This document shows positions 32,844 to 43,655 of a stretch of 64,000 nucleotides of DNA, in pieces. How positions within the stretch are numbered: the first letter of the stretch is position 1; each line of letters begins with the position of its first letter. This DNA comes from Ilex aquifolium (lineage: Eukaryota > Streptophyta > Magnoliopsida > Aquifoliales > Aquifoliaceae). A model generated the notes under the pieces. That model saw only the letters and a program-made list of their open reading frames with translations. It searched no databases and was not told the DNA's origin. The stretch covers positions 16,651,089 to 16,715,088 of the forward strand of contig OX637405.1 in assembly GCA_951799425.1 (NCBI GenBank). The letters are read 5' to 3'. A program made the translations under genes and the position numbers.

Positions 32844-34195
32844 TGATGAGTACAGAATATTGCACATCATGCATCTCTATTTCACCCATATTACTTGTTT
32901 TGTGGGGAAAATTGGGGGAAATGTTTCAAAAGCACAATTAATGGAGATTTGTGTGATTGTAGGTAAAGAGCAGGTAAGGCCATGTATAAAGCACCCCATC
33001 AAGTGCTCAAAGTCAATGGGGGAAGAAGTGACCGCTTAACGGATGGCTCGGGATCTCAAGGAACCAAGGAAATCCCAAAGCAGGACAAAACCTACCGGTA
33101 GAAGGCAACCAAGACCTACAGGTAAAAGTCATTCAAGACCTACCGGAAGAAGCCTCAATATCTACTGATAGAAAATGCTATTGGAAATCTTCTACCCGTG
33201 CCATGCAAAAAACTCCCAGTAGAAAATCTTACTGGAAAAAACCTACCGATAGGTTTTCTACATTATATTGGTAGGTTTTGCACAGATCTGCCAGACACCT
33301 GTTCACACGACTCCACCTACTCCGGGGGCCCACCTCTTGTCCTCCAAACCATATCCTGACATGTTTGACACCCCATGATGCTCTCCTAACCCCAAAAGTC
33401 AGATTTGAAGTAAGAGAGAGGGGAGGGAAGCAAGAGAGAAAAGAGGGGTGGTTGGGAAAACATGGGAGGAGAATGCTTGGACTGATTTTGCTTGTTCAAG
33501 TGTCCAACCTCCATCCAATCATTCCAATTCAGTTCACACATGCTAAGGGAGAGAGGATGGTCGAAATTAAGGGAGACTTGCACCATTATTCAAATTTTTA
33601 CATGCTTTTAGAGGGAGAAGCTCCAAGGTTGAAGATGAAGTTTTTGATTGAGAAGCTGGGTTTTTACATTTCTTTCACCATTTTCATTGTAGTAAGCATT
33701 ATTTTACTTGTAATCTTCCCCCTTTCACTCTAAACTCTTTTATTTAAGTTGTAATCAAGCTTAGCTAAGTGTTCTTGTAATTTCCATTTCTACATTTGGG
33801 TATTTTCTCTTCAAGCTTTGTATTTTGGGTATGATTGACTTTGCTCTTGCAGTTTAAACCGTTTCTTGCATCAATACAAGTTTCATGTTTCATTTCACTA
33901 TCATATTTCTTTACATTATGTTTGTTCTTGCCTTTACTATGAGTAGCTAAACTTTAGTTGGCTAATCCAAGGGGAATTTCCTCTTGGGTATGTGAAATCG
34001 ACTCTCTTTCATTCTTCCTCGTAGTGTAAAGTGTTTGGTTTGACTAGGTTGAGTGCAGACGCGGTTGTGGGTTCTAGATACACCATAGACTTGTCACGGG
34101 GTATGCTTCTGTCCAATACAACCATATTAGTCCCTCACTTCATATAAATTAATAAAACATCGAGACACCATTGGTTGAATGAATTGAGTCGATTG
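32844..34195 (+). repeat. Athila-like LTR, upstream part, displaced by inversion
   Basis: Starts TGATGAGTACAGAATATTGC and matches the LTR at 40067-42040 in order (gtaatcaagctta, gagtagctaa, ccaaggggaa, gactaggttgag, gataca..ccat, gacaccattgg). A CTACCGGTAG-type cluster is at about 33090-33280. It stops at 34195, where the continuous copy goes on with ATTCCCATTGG; that continuation is at 21398 downward on the - strand. The frame 33278-33733 over it is not conserved in the other copy. Confidence 0.75.
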
Positions 34196-34974
34196 TAGTA
34201 AATAGAACTTTTTCTACTTTGTTGAGGGCAATCATTAAAAAAAACATCAAAACATGGGAAGAGAGTTTACCACATGTTGAGTTTGCTTATAATCGATCTG
34301 TTCATTCTGCTACTAAATTTTCACCATTTGAAATTGTGTATGGATTTAATCCTTTAACTCCATTGGATTTATCTCCTTTACCTTTGACTGAGCATGTTAA
34401 TTTAGATGGCAAAAGGAAAGCTGACTTTGTCAAGCAGATTCATGAGAAAGCAAGATTCAACATTGAGCGAAGAACGGACCAATATGCAAAGCAAGCCAAC
34501 AAGGGGCGTCACAAGCTGATTTTTTAACCCGGAGATTGGGTTTGGCTACATATGAGAAAAGAGAGATTTCCGGCGCAAAGACGTTCCAAATTGCTTCCAA
34601 GAGGAGATGGTCCTTTCCAAGTCCTAGAGCGCATCAATGACAACGCCTACAAGCTACATTTACCTGGTGAGTACAATGTAAGTGCTACTTTTAATTTTAC
34701 TGATTTGAGTCCTTTTAATGTAGGTGATGATTTGAGGGCAAATCCTTTTCAAGAGGAGGGGAATGATGCAAGTCATAGAACAACTTCAAGGGATCTAGTT
34801 CATGTCCCAATTGGGCCGGTTACAAGAGCACGAGTAAGGAAGTTTAAAGATGTACTCAACGGACTGATTGAAGAGGCATGGACTCAAGCAAATTCGTGGA
34901 GGCCCATTGAGTATGATCCACTTGGGCAAGAAAGAGTCATCAACATGATTCAAGTTCTAGAAGAATCTAGCTAA
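34196..34974 (+). pseudogene. CRM-like integrase C-part with tail running into the 3' LTR
   Basis: The frame resumes the integrase at the residue after the catalytic Glu region: [15 protein letters not shown], then [25 protein letters not shown] stop (TAA, near 34526) and a phase change follow LIF. The second frame (34552-34974) has RKERFPAQRRSKLLPRGDGPF and the YKLHLPGEYNVSATFNFTDLSPF stretch common at the end of plant chromovirus polyproteins. No chromodomain follows. Instead the frame passes through the purine tract (about 34750-34763) into the LTR at 34764 and ends at 34974 after IGPVTRARVRKFKDVLNG and MIQVLEESS. Confidence 0.88.
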
Positions 34975-35644
34975 GGCTAAGCATAAATGGGCATATTTGA
35001 AATTACTCTTTTTTTTTTGGTCTGATTGTAAGGCTTGCATGCCAATTAATTTTCTTTTAGGAAAGAAAGGCTTTCCTTGTCAATTTAGGCTTGTGATCAG
35101 CCTAGTAAAGGGCTGATTGTCTTTCTTTTTCTTCTTTTAGGCAAGTAAGAGTTTTACTCTTTAGTTATTCCTATTTGGGTTTGGATTGTCAACATATAAA
35201 CTCAGATTAGGATTTGTTTCCTTAGAGATTAGGATTTGTTTCCTTAGTAGATTAGGATTTGTTTCCTTAGCATATTAGGATTTTTAGGAATTTTCTTTGT
35301 AATGGTCAGCCTATAAATAGGCGTCTAAATCAATGAAAAAGTTGATCATTATTCAGCAAATTGAAGAGTATTTTCTTTGCGGTTCTTTGAAGAACTATTT
35401 GAACTTATCGGGATTTCCTGTGGCGTTCACCAGCGACTTATCAAACGGAATTTCCACCACCATTTGTGGCGTCTCCCTTATACCGAGGTTCTTGTTTTCG
35501 CTATAAACAACGGGTTGAGGTCATATATACCAAGGTTCTTATTTTTCATAAACAACAGGTCGAGGTCTATCATTCAATTCTGATCATAGATGTTGGGTTC
35601 CTTTTTCATTGTTGGAACTCGTTATTTTGGCAGGTTTCACATCA
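34764..35644 (+). repeat. CRM-like 3' LTR, subfamily A (881 bp)
   Basis: TGATGCAAGTC to CATCA, preceded by the purine tract. Three 23-bp units at about 35205-35285 are followed by a TATA box near 35312. It is followed by CTCTA at 35645-35649, the probable target copy partnered with 26965-26969. Confidence 0.88.
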
Positions 35645-36451
35645 CTCTAGCCTAAAACCTTGACCCGAAAGTTGGTGAAAACTTGTCTATGTTGGCGTTG
35701 ATGCGTAACCCTCATTGCGTAGAGAAACTTTAATTCTTGGTTTCATATTTTTAAACTTGCTTAACTGACTTAATTAGTGTATTACCAATTTAATCGATTT
35801 AGCACATGAGTAGGATCCGGAGTGTATTTTTGAAGCATGGATACATGGAATATGCCGTGAACTCTTGATAGTCATGGGTTATTCCGTTGGTTGATAGCTA
35901 ATCAATGGGTTAATCGGGACCCCCAGAAATTTGAGGCATCACAATATGGCAGTATATTAATGTTGGGATCGTGTTACTGTTTTCAACTTAATTGTTTTTG
36001 CTCAACATTGCTGCTCTATTATTTAAGTACGTAAGGAATTTTTTTTATGTCCAATCATGTCAAATTACTTATTTTCAAACTCGTGTGCTTTGGAATTGAG
36101 TTACTCTATTGAGTTGTTGATGCTCACCCTACATTATTTTTCCCTTTTCAACTAAGCAATTGACGAGGAAATCCGCTAATATTCAAATTGCTGATTTTTC
36201 TTGGTTTTATCTAAGTGTTGAACAGTGTTGTCTAGGCATGTAAATTGTAATAAGCTTCACATACATTTGGGAAATGTAATAAGTTTACGACAAAGTTGAA
36301 CCATAGCCTTGTATAGCATGTTTATCTGTGTAAGCTTAATAACGAAACCTTGTTATGTATATGGAATTGGATCAGAGTGCTTACAATTTGCTATCAGAGC
36401 TTACTCACTTATTTGGAGACTGTATCATTTAGTACCTATGGAGGCTATTAT
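35645..36451. repeat. Tekay-like LTR debris
   Basis: 35645-35760 matches the Tekay-like LTR on the - strand (for example gcgtagagaaactttaattcttgg against 60100-60190 reversed). It is the other side of the target LTR into which the CRM-like element inserted. About 35800-35941 resembles a + strand LTR end (taatcgggaccccc..gaggcatca). 35942-36451 holds no gene that I recognise. Confidence 0.5.
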
Positions 36452-37219
36452 TGATGCAAATCATAGCGCAATTTTCAAGGGATCTAGTTCAAGTCCCAAT
36501 TGGGCCGGTTACGAGAACACGAGCAAGGAAGTTTAAAGATGTACTCAACGGACTGATTCAAAAGGCATGGACTCAAGCAAATTCGTGGAGGCCCATTGAG
36601 AATGATCCACGTGAGCAACAAAGATTCATCAACATGATTCAAGTTCTAGAAGAATCTGGCCAAGGCTAAGCTTAAATTGGCATGTTTAAGAATACTCCTT
36701 TTTTGGGTCTGATTGTAAGGGTTGCATGCCATTTACTTTCCTTTTCTATTTTAGGCATGAGATCTGCCAATTAAAGGGTTGATTGTCTTTTTTCTTTTAG
36801 GCAAGTAAGAGTTATTTCTTTACCAGATTTTAGCCTTAATTAGGATAGTTATTTTAGGAATTTTCCTTATAATGGCCAGCCTTTTAAATCGGCGTCTAAT
36901 CAATGAAAGGGGGAAGACGATTATTCAGTAAATTGGAGAGTATTTTCTCTGTGGTTCTTTGAAGAACTATTTGAACTTATCGGGATTTCCCATGGCGTTC
37001 ACCAACGACTTATCAAACGGATTTCCACCATCGTTTGTGGCGTCTTCCTTATACCGAGGTTCTTGTTTCGCAATAAACAACGGGTTGAGGTCATATATAT
37101 ACCAAGGTTCTTGTTTGTCGTAAACAATGGGTCGAGGCCTGTCATGCAATCCTGATCGTAGCACGGTCTTGGGTTCCTTTTCGTTGTCGGATCTCGTTAA
37201 TTTGGCGGGATTCGCATCA
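36452..37219 (+). repeat. CRM-like 5' LTR, subfamily A (768 bp)
   Basis: TGATGCAAATC to CATCA. The tail frame is at 36451-36669. A primer binding site TGGTATCAGAGC starts at 37222. Confidence 0.85.
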
Positions 37220-37221
37220 TT

Positions 37222-39360
37222 TGGTATCAGAGCATAGGTCCTAGTTTAGGTTTGCCTATCTCTTAAACCTTTTCTTTTTTTTTTCTTTATTCTGTGTTCT
37301 TTTAGGTCCAAATTCGGTTCACATACCCTAGTTTAGCCGAATTTCCTTTACCCCATTCTGCTCGTATTTTATTTGTTCTAGTTTATCTCGAAATCTATTA
37401 TGTTATTAAAAAAAAACAGGTGCTGATCATCAAAAAAAAAAAAAAAGAAGAAGAAGACAAAAAGGGGTCAAAAAAAAAACAAAAAGAAAGAAAGAAAGAA
37501 AAAAATTGTTTGTTTTCAGCCATTTTGGTTCCATAAGCCTGAAAATTACCTCTCCCCAACATCAAATATTTTTTTCGTGGAAAGTTTGCTATTCTGTGCT
37601 GCCAAAAATCTAATCAGCCGTGTTCCTTGTATTCTTGCTTATAAAACCTGAATTCCTTGATGAGTTCTTGGTGAATTTTTTCTTGCATAATTGATTCTAG
37701 GGATTCATTGTTCTAGGGTTACAAAAACGAAAAAGAAGGGCTGCCGAAATTCTTAGGGTTTTGTGTGGCTGCCTTATATCACTTGTTCTAGGGTTTTGAG
37801 TTATTGTTAGGGTTTTGTCCATTTTTTATTATTTTGTTTGTGATCAAATCAGTTGGTGAAAAGAAAGGAAAAGAAAAAATAAATAAAAATTCCTCCCAAA
37901 AAAAAAGGGGGAAAATCCGAAAATATATATATATTTTTTGAGCCTTATCCTCATAGGGGCTGCATACATCATTTGGTATCAGAGCAAAGGTTCTAGTTCA
38001 GGTTTGCCTATCTTTAAAAAAAAAAAAAAAACATTTCTTCTCTTTATTCTCTGATCTTTACTCCCAAACTCGGTTCACAAATTCTAGTTTAGCCGAATTT
38101 CCTTTATCCCTCATTCTGCTCGTATTTTGTTGGTTCTAGTTTATTACAAAATTTTATTCTGTTACTATCAAAATATAGTTGTTGATCATCAAAAAAAAAA
38201 CAGAAAGGAGTCAAAAAAAAAAAAAGAAGACCGAAATTGTTTGGTGCTAGTTATTACAGAATTGGAAATTGTTTGGTTCTAGTTATTACGAAATTGTTTG
38301 TTTTCATCTATTTTGTGGAAATCATGCTATTTTGTGCTTCGAAAAAAATTCTATGTTATGCGGCTTAAATATTGATATATGATGATGGAGATCATTATTC
38401 AGCAAAATTGGAGAGTATTTTCTCTACGGTTCTTTGAAGAACTATTCGAACTTATCGAGATTTCCAGTGACGTTCACCAACGACTTATCAAACGGATTTT
38501 CCACCACCGTTTGTGGCGTCTTCCTTATACTGAGTTTCTTTTTTCGTAATAAACAACGAGTTGAGGTCATATACCAAGGTTCTTGTTTGTCGAAAACAAC
38601 GGGTCGAGGTCTATCATTCAATTCTGATCATAGAACGATCTTGGGTTCCTTTTCGTTGTCGGATCTCATTATTTTGGCGGATTCCACATCATTTGGTATT
38701 AGAGCTTAGGTTCTAGTTCAGGTTTGCCTATCCCTTAAAACCTTTCTTTTCTTTATTCTGTGTTCTTTTAGTTCCAAATTCGGTTCACATACCCTAGTCT
38801 AGCCGAATTCCCTTTACCCCATTCCGCTAGTATTTTGTTGGTTCTAGTTTATTACGAATTCTTATTTTGTTACTATCAAAAGATAGTTGCTGATCATAAA
38901 AAAAAAAAAAACAGAAAGGAGGAAAAAAAAAAGAGAAGAATTGTTTGTTTTTCATCCACTTTGGTTCCAATAAGCCCGAAAATCACCTCAGCCCAAAATT
39001 AGATATATTTTATTGTGAAACCCTTGCTATTTTGTGCTTCCGAAAAGTCTAATCAGCCGTGTTCCTTGTATTCTTGCTCTTAAAAATCTGAAATTCCTTG
39101 ATGAGTTCTTGGTGAATTGTTGCTGGAAATTTTGAGTATTGTTTGTTTAGTTTCAAAAGAACTGAAAGACAATTATCGAGTGGAAAAAGGCAAGAGTGGT
39201 GAGAACATTAGAGGGTTAAAAGCCACGTATTTTTGAGTGAAACACGAGTGTAGAGTGATTCACATTCTTGAGTGTAAACACGTAAGGGAGAGAATTGTGA
39301 GGTCCTTTTATTCCTTTTTTTTTTTTTCTAACCTTATTTTTGCAGCAATCATATCTCACA
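37222..39360 (+). other. CRM-like leader with three primer-binding-site copies
   Basis: TGGTATCAGAGC occurs at 37222-37233 and 37974-37985, and a variant TGGTATTAGAGC at 38694-38705. The third follows a partial LTR (R-U5 part, about 38391-38691, ending CACATCA). Each is followed by a similar leader beginning ggttctagttcaggtttgcc. Poly-A tracts occur at 37405-37505, 37890-37915, 38015-38030, 38185-38225 and 38900-38935. A candidate 3' splice site (CTAAC 39328-39332, GCAG to 39345) precedes gag. No genes are present. Confidence 0.7.
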
Positions 39361-40066
39361 ACAGTGCTAAGAACATGACCGAAGCTACGGAATTGGTTGA
39401 TCCGAAATTGTTTATGGAGACCATGATGAGTGAGATGAGGCGTGTGATGAAGTTGGAACTGGAGCAAGTTCACGAACGGATAGATCAGATGGAGAATACA
39501 CGTGAGAGGCAGCCACAAAACGTCCCTAATGTGCGTAGAAGGGAAAAGAGTTCAACCAAGGGAAGTAAGGGTTGAAGATGAAGAGCCTTATGGGATTGGT
39601 TTTGATGAAGAAGATGGTCGAAATTATGTTGTTAATAATTGGAGACATGGAGGGCGGTTTAGAGAAGCTAGGAATCGGGAAGATAACAATTTGGGTGGTA
39701 TTAAGATGAAGATTCCATCGTTTCAAGGTTGATCCGATCCTGAAGCATACCTTGAGTGGGAGAAGAAGATGGAGTTCATATTTCAACTATTCCAAAGCAA
39801 AGAAGTTAAAATTAGCGCTAATTGAGTTTTCTGACTATGCTATTACTTGGTGGGATCAGCTTGTTATAAGCAGGAGGCAGAATAGAGAGCGACCAATAGA
39901 GACATGGGAGGAGATGAAAACGGTGATGAGAAAGCGGTTCGTTCCAAGTTACTACTACCGAGAGTTGTACAAAAAGCTACAAGGTCTTAGACAGGGAAGC
40001 CGGAGCGCAGAGGATTACTACATGGAGATGGAGATTGCTATGATCCGAGCTAATGTAGAGGAAGAT
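39361..40066 (+). pseudogene. CRM-like gag, truncated
   Basis: The original start codon has changed (atcatatct against atcatgtct at 25389). Readable parts in shifting phases: MTEATELVDPKLFMETMMSE (about 39376 on), a phase change near 39545 (EDEEPYGIGFDEEDGRNYV, IKMKIPSFQG), a TGA near 39730, a phase change near 39785, then ALIEFSDYAITWWDQLV and FVPSYYYRELYKKLQGL. It ends at NVEED where the Athila-type LTR begins at 40067, so the second half and the zinc knuckle are lost. Confidence 0.85.
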
Positions 40067-42430
40067 TGAGCGCATAATATTGCATATTTAATGGCTTCAT
40101 TACATGCTTTTTAATTTAACTTTGCATGTAATTACTTAGAGTTAGTTAAAGTTATGAATAATGTGGAAATTTTGATGTTGCATGTAATTATAGCGTAAAT
40201 GATGACTTTTGGAACCTTGCAACTAAGTATGAATGTGTGGTGAAGAGATGGACACATTAAATGAGGATTGGGAGGCTTGGAAGGTGAAGAAACCAAGAAA
40301 AATGGATTTTGGATAAAAACCTTTCGGAAGGTTTCGCCATAAACCTTCCGAAAGGTTTAGCTCACTGGTTTTTCCCATTTTTGACACAGTACCGCTATTT
40401 TTCCAATTTTTGACCATGATCCACTTCGAATCTGAAAAAGTAAAAAACATAAAAGTTGTAGATCTAGATGTTTTCTGTACTGTGTCAAAATTTTAGCTCA
40501 ATCCAATGGTTGGATCAAAATTCATGGCAATTTTACTAAGACTGGTCTTGAGTTGTCGCCTTCCGGAAGACCTTCCGGAAAGTTTTGCCTAGAATGCCCA
40601 GAACGCCTGCGACTCATGTTCCACTTGCTTGGAAGTCCCACCATTGATTCTCCCACTTGTCCCCTGACATCCCTTACACATCTACATGCCTCCCAACACC
40701 CTTGCTTGGACTTTGAAGGCCATTGCATTTATGAGGATGGGAAAGAAGGGGGCAGCCAGAGGAGTTGCAGGCTAGCCTTCTCCTAGCCTGCCAAGCCAAT
40801 CAACTCACCTCCCATTGATGGGAGGCCTGCACACAGGCTATGGGGAGCCTCATGGACGAAATTTGAAGCCTCTCTTCACCATATATTCAACATTCCACAA
40901 GCTTTGAAGGGGTGGCTATCTAAGCTTAGGAGTAGTTTAGAGAGTCCCAAGGAAGAAGATGAGCTAGGGAGATAAAATTTATGTTTTTGTATTTTCTTCA
41001 CCCATTTCATTGTAGTAAGTTGTAGTTCTCTTGTAATCTTTATTTCTTGCATTGTAATCTCTTTTAATTCTAGTGTAATCAAGTTTAATTCAAATGTTCT
41101 TGCACTTTTTCTACTGGGTTTTCCTTTTAAGCTTTAGTTATGTTTATGAAATGAATTCTTCTTTACAGTCTCCTTTTAGCATCAATACAAGTTTTAAATT
41201 CCATTTCAATACCATGTCTATTTTCATATGCATGTCTTTCTTGCTTTCATGAGTAGCTAGAAATGACATTTTTGGCGCCGTTGCCGTTGCAGGCTAGCCT
41301 TGTCCTAGCCTGTCCAACATCAACTCAGCATCAACTCAGCCTCCTATGGATGAGAGGCCTGCTCTCACAGGCTAGGGGAGCCTCATGGACGAAAATGCAT
41401 CATTCTTACACCATATATGCAGCATTCACACTCACATTCAAGTGGAGGCTACCTAAGCTTTGAAAGCTCCAAGGAAGAAGATGAATAGTGCTACATAGAA
41501 AAGCTTAGATTTTTGCATTTCTTCCACTCATTTCAATTGTAATCTTCAATAAGAATTTTGTAAGCTTCATTTATTACTTTTAATGTCATTTATTTCAAGT
41601 GTTTTGCAAGTTTAGTTCTACATTTTGGATTTTACCATTGTTGTATTAAGTTTTCTTCATTTTCAAGCTTTGAAATGGGTATTGAATATTTCTCTTCAAA
41701 GTTTAAGATTTCTTGCATTAAGTTAAGTTCTAATCTTCATTTCTTCATTATGTCTCTTTACATTATTCATGTCTTTCCTTTAATTATGAGTAGTTAAGCT
41801 TTAAGTTGACTAATCCAAGGGAGAACTCCTCTTGGGTGTGCTATTTCAACTCATTTTCATTCCTCCTCATAGTGTACGATGATTTGGTTTGACTAGGTTG
41901 AGTGTGGATGTGGTTGTGAGTTCTTGATACACCGTAGGCATTGTCATGGGGTATGCTTGAATCCTCACCTCCGTTTAAGTCCCGCGCTTCCTACGAATCA
42001 ATCAAACATCTAGGCACCATTGGAGGAAAGTCTTGAGTTTATTTGACATTCCCATTGGAATGACCTCTTCGGATTAGTCAACACTTGTTCCATTTCATTT
42101 TTAGCAAAAACACAATCACAAAAAACAAACATAAAATTTTTTTACACTTTTCCTTTTTCAAAAAATCACATTCACACAGCTTGACATTTCCTTCCCTGAG
42201 GAGACGACCTTGGAATACTTGTCCAAGTAAAACACGACACTCGAAAGTCTCTCTGCGCTTGGGGAGCACTTTTGTTCACACACACATTGCAATTTCATTC
42301 CACCATTATTCCATTTCCCCATTTCTTGCATCATTCCGAGGGAGAGTGACACTCCCCTATCCCGATAAGCCATATACACATTTAGGGATGATGTCCGAAG
42401 ATTAGGGAATACAACGGAAACAATCAAGCA
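40067..42430 (+). repeat. Athila-type LTR with internal tandem duplication
   Basis: Begins TGAGCGCATAATATTGC directly after broken CRM-like gag and ends CAATCAAGCA next to broken Tekay-like gag. Near the start are dyads of the CCTTCCGGAAGG type (40320-40350, 40560-40580). A stretch of about 522 bp from GTTGCAGGCTAGCC (40764) is repeated in diverged form from 41286 to about 41810. A truncated Asp-type primer binding site (TGGCGCCGTTGCCG) lies at the junction near 41271. The part from 41810 to 42430 is the continuous reference used for the inversion. Flanks do not match, so this is not a clean solo LTR. Confidence 0.7.
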
Positions 42431-42436
42431 CCACCC

Positions 42437-43300
42437 TTGTATGAAGTCCTAAAGCTTCTCCCACCTTGGGAGGATTGACCTTAGCCTTTGCCTTGATAGC
42501 CGCGGCCCTGTCCTTGAAACCGTTGTGGGTTAGAAGTCTTTTGCTTCTTCCCCGAACTAGAAGAAGAGGATTGACCCTCCTTCTTCTTCTCCTTAGCACC
42601 CGCCTCCCGGATGCACCTTGCATCATCCATCTCTCTCTCAATGGCCATAGCGGTCTCGACCATCGAGTCCAAATCTGGTAAGCGGTGGCCCACAATCTTT
42701 CCCCAGATGGACAATTTCAACCCATCCTCAAACCTCCTCACTTTGGTCAAGTCTGTAGCCACATAATCATTGGCAAAATGAGCTAACTCAGTGAACTTAG
42801 CCACGTATTCCATTACCGTCATAGTCCCTTGCTTCAAATCCAAGAATTTTCGAGCTTTCATTTGTCGAACAGCCAATGGGAAATACTTGCCCATGAAGAG
42901 CTCCCATAACTTTTCCCGTGTCATTGCCTCTATGTTCTTTCGAGGCCTTTGCCCAATCCCACCATAGATAGGCTTCCCCTTCAAGTTGAAATACAACTAA
43001 CCCTATCTTAGTGGCATTGGAGGTGATCTCCATAGCCTCTAAAATCTTGTCAACTTGCTGGAACCAATGGTCGGCCACCATCGGATCTGCCCCTCCCATG
43101 AAAGTTGGTGGCTTGTGTGCCTTAAACTTTTGGAGGTTACTTGAGCCTCCTTGGCCCACATTGGCGCTAGATTGTGTAAAGGTAGCCGCCATCATGCCAA
43201 TAGCCTCCATAAAGGCTTGTTGGTCAAAAGCCGGTGGTGGTTGGTTGTTGTTTCGCCCACCTCCTCGGTCGTTCCGTTGTCCCCTTCCTCTATTAGCCAT
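42437..43300 (-). pseudogene. Tekay-like gag
   Basis: ATG at 43300, with a basic Gly/Asn/Arg-rich start (MANRGRGQRNDRGGG) then KPPTFMG, HWFQQVDKILEAMEI and LEGEAYLWWDWAKA. A frameshift in 42960-42900 moves the reading to frame 42996-42481 (ELFMGKYFPL, MEYVAKFTELAHFAND, WGKIVGHRLPDL), ending in a Ser/Lys/Gly-rich stretch. It is the same family as 6360-7300. It is truncated at 42436 by the Athila-type LTR, before the expected zinc knuckle. Confidence 0.85.
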
Positions 43301-43638
43301 CTACACACATGTCAAATAGCAATAGAGTACTAACTTAGTATCTCAAGTTAGGGATCAAGTCAAAACTTTGAGATTTCTCTTATTGTCTCACTAGTAGAGT
43401 ATGTGCCACCCACTAGTAGACATTTATAACATGAACGTCCCGTTCCTTCTCTTTTCGACCCCTAAGGTTATGTTCTCTAATCCTAGTGTCTCTTTTCCAT
43501 ATACATTTAATCATGCATATTGTTCACATAAAATATAACACATAACATATAGCATTTAAAGCACATAACATGTAATGCACAATGGATACAATGGCCTAGA
43601 ACCATGCCCCACAAACCCTAGGTAAATTGAGAACCTAG
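43301..43638 (-). other. Leader of Tekay-like element
   Basis: An AT-rich untranslated stretch between gag and the primer binding site, related to 6129-6359. It contains repeats of a taacatgtaatgc type. No gene is present. Confidence 0.55.
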
Positions 43639-43651
43639 GCTCTGATACCAA
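43639..43651 (-). other. Primer binding site, initiator Met tRNA type
   Basis: The - strand reads TTGGTATCAGAGC four bases from the LTR end at 43656. Confidence 0.85.
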
Positions 43652-43655
43652 GTTG

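Larger units (their letters stand above)
21399..34195. other. Inferred inverted segment (about 12.8 kb)
   Basis: At 21398/21399 an Athila-like LTR joins a CRM-like integrase gene. At 34195/34196 the complementary halves of the same LTR and the same integrase join. Reversing the segment restores both in continuous form, apart from a few ambiguous bases. The details and tests are in the findings. Confidence 0.82.

Noticed and set aside
33278-33733. A 151-codon frame with a hydrophobic C-terminus that looks like a membrane segment
   Set aside because: It lies within the Athila-like LTR upstream part. The related LTR at 40067-42430 has no matching frame.
21399-34195. Simple nested insertion of the Athila-like element into the CRM-like integrase, instead of an inversion
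   Set aside because: A normal insertion would break at LTR ends with a target copy. Both breakpoints lie inside the Athila-like LTR and the integrase halves are on opposite strands.
42078-42427. Frames on both strands in the Athila-type LTR end
   Set aside because: Not conserved in the related LTR part at 21038-21398, and no domain is visible.
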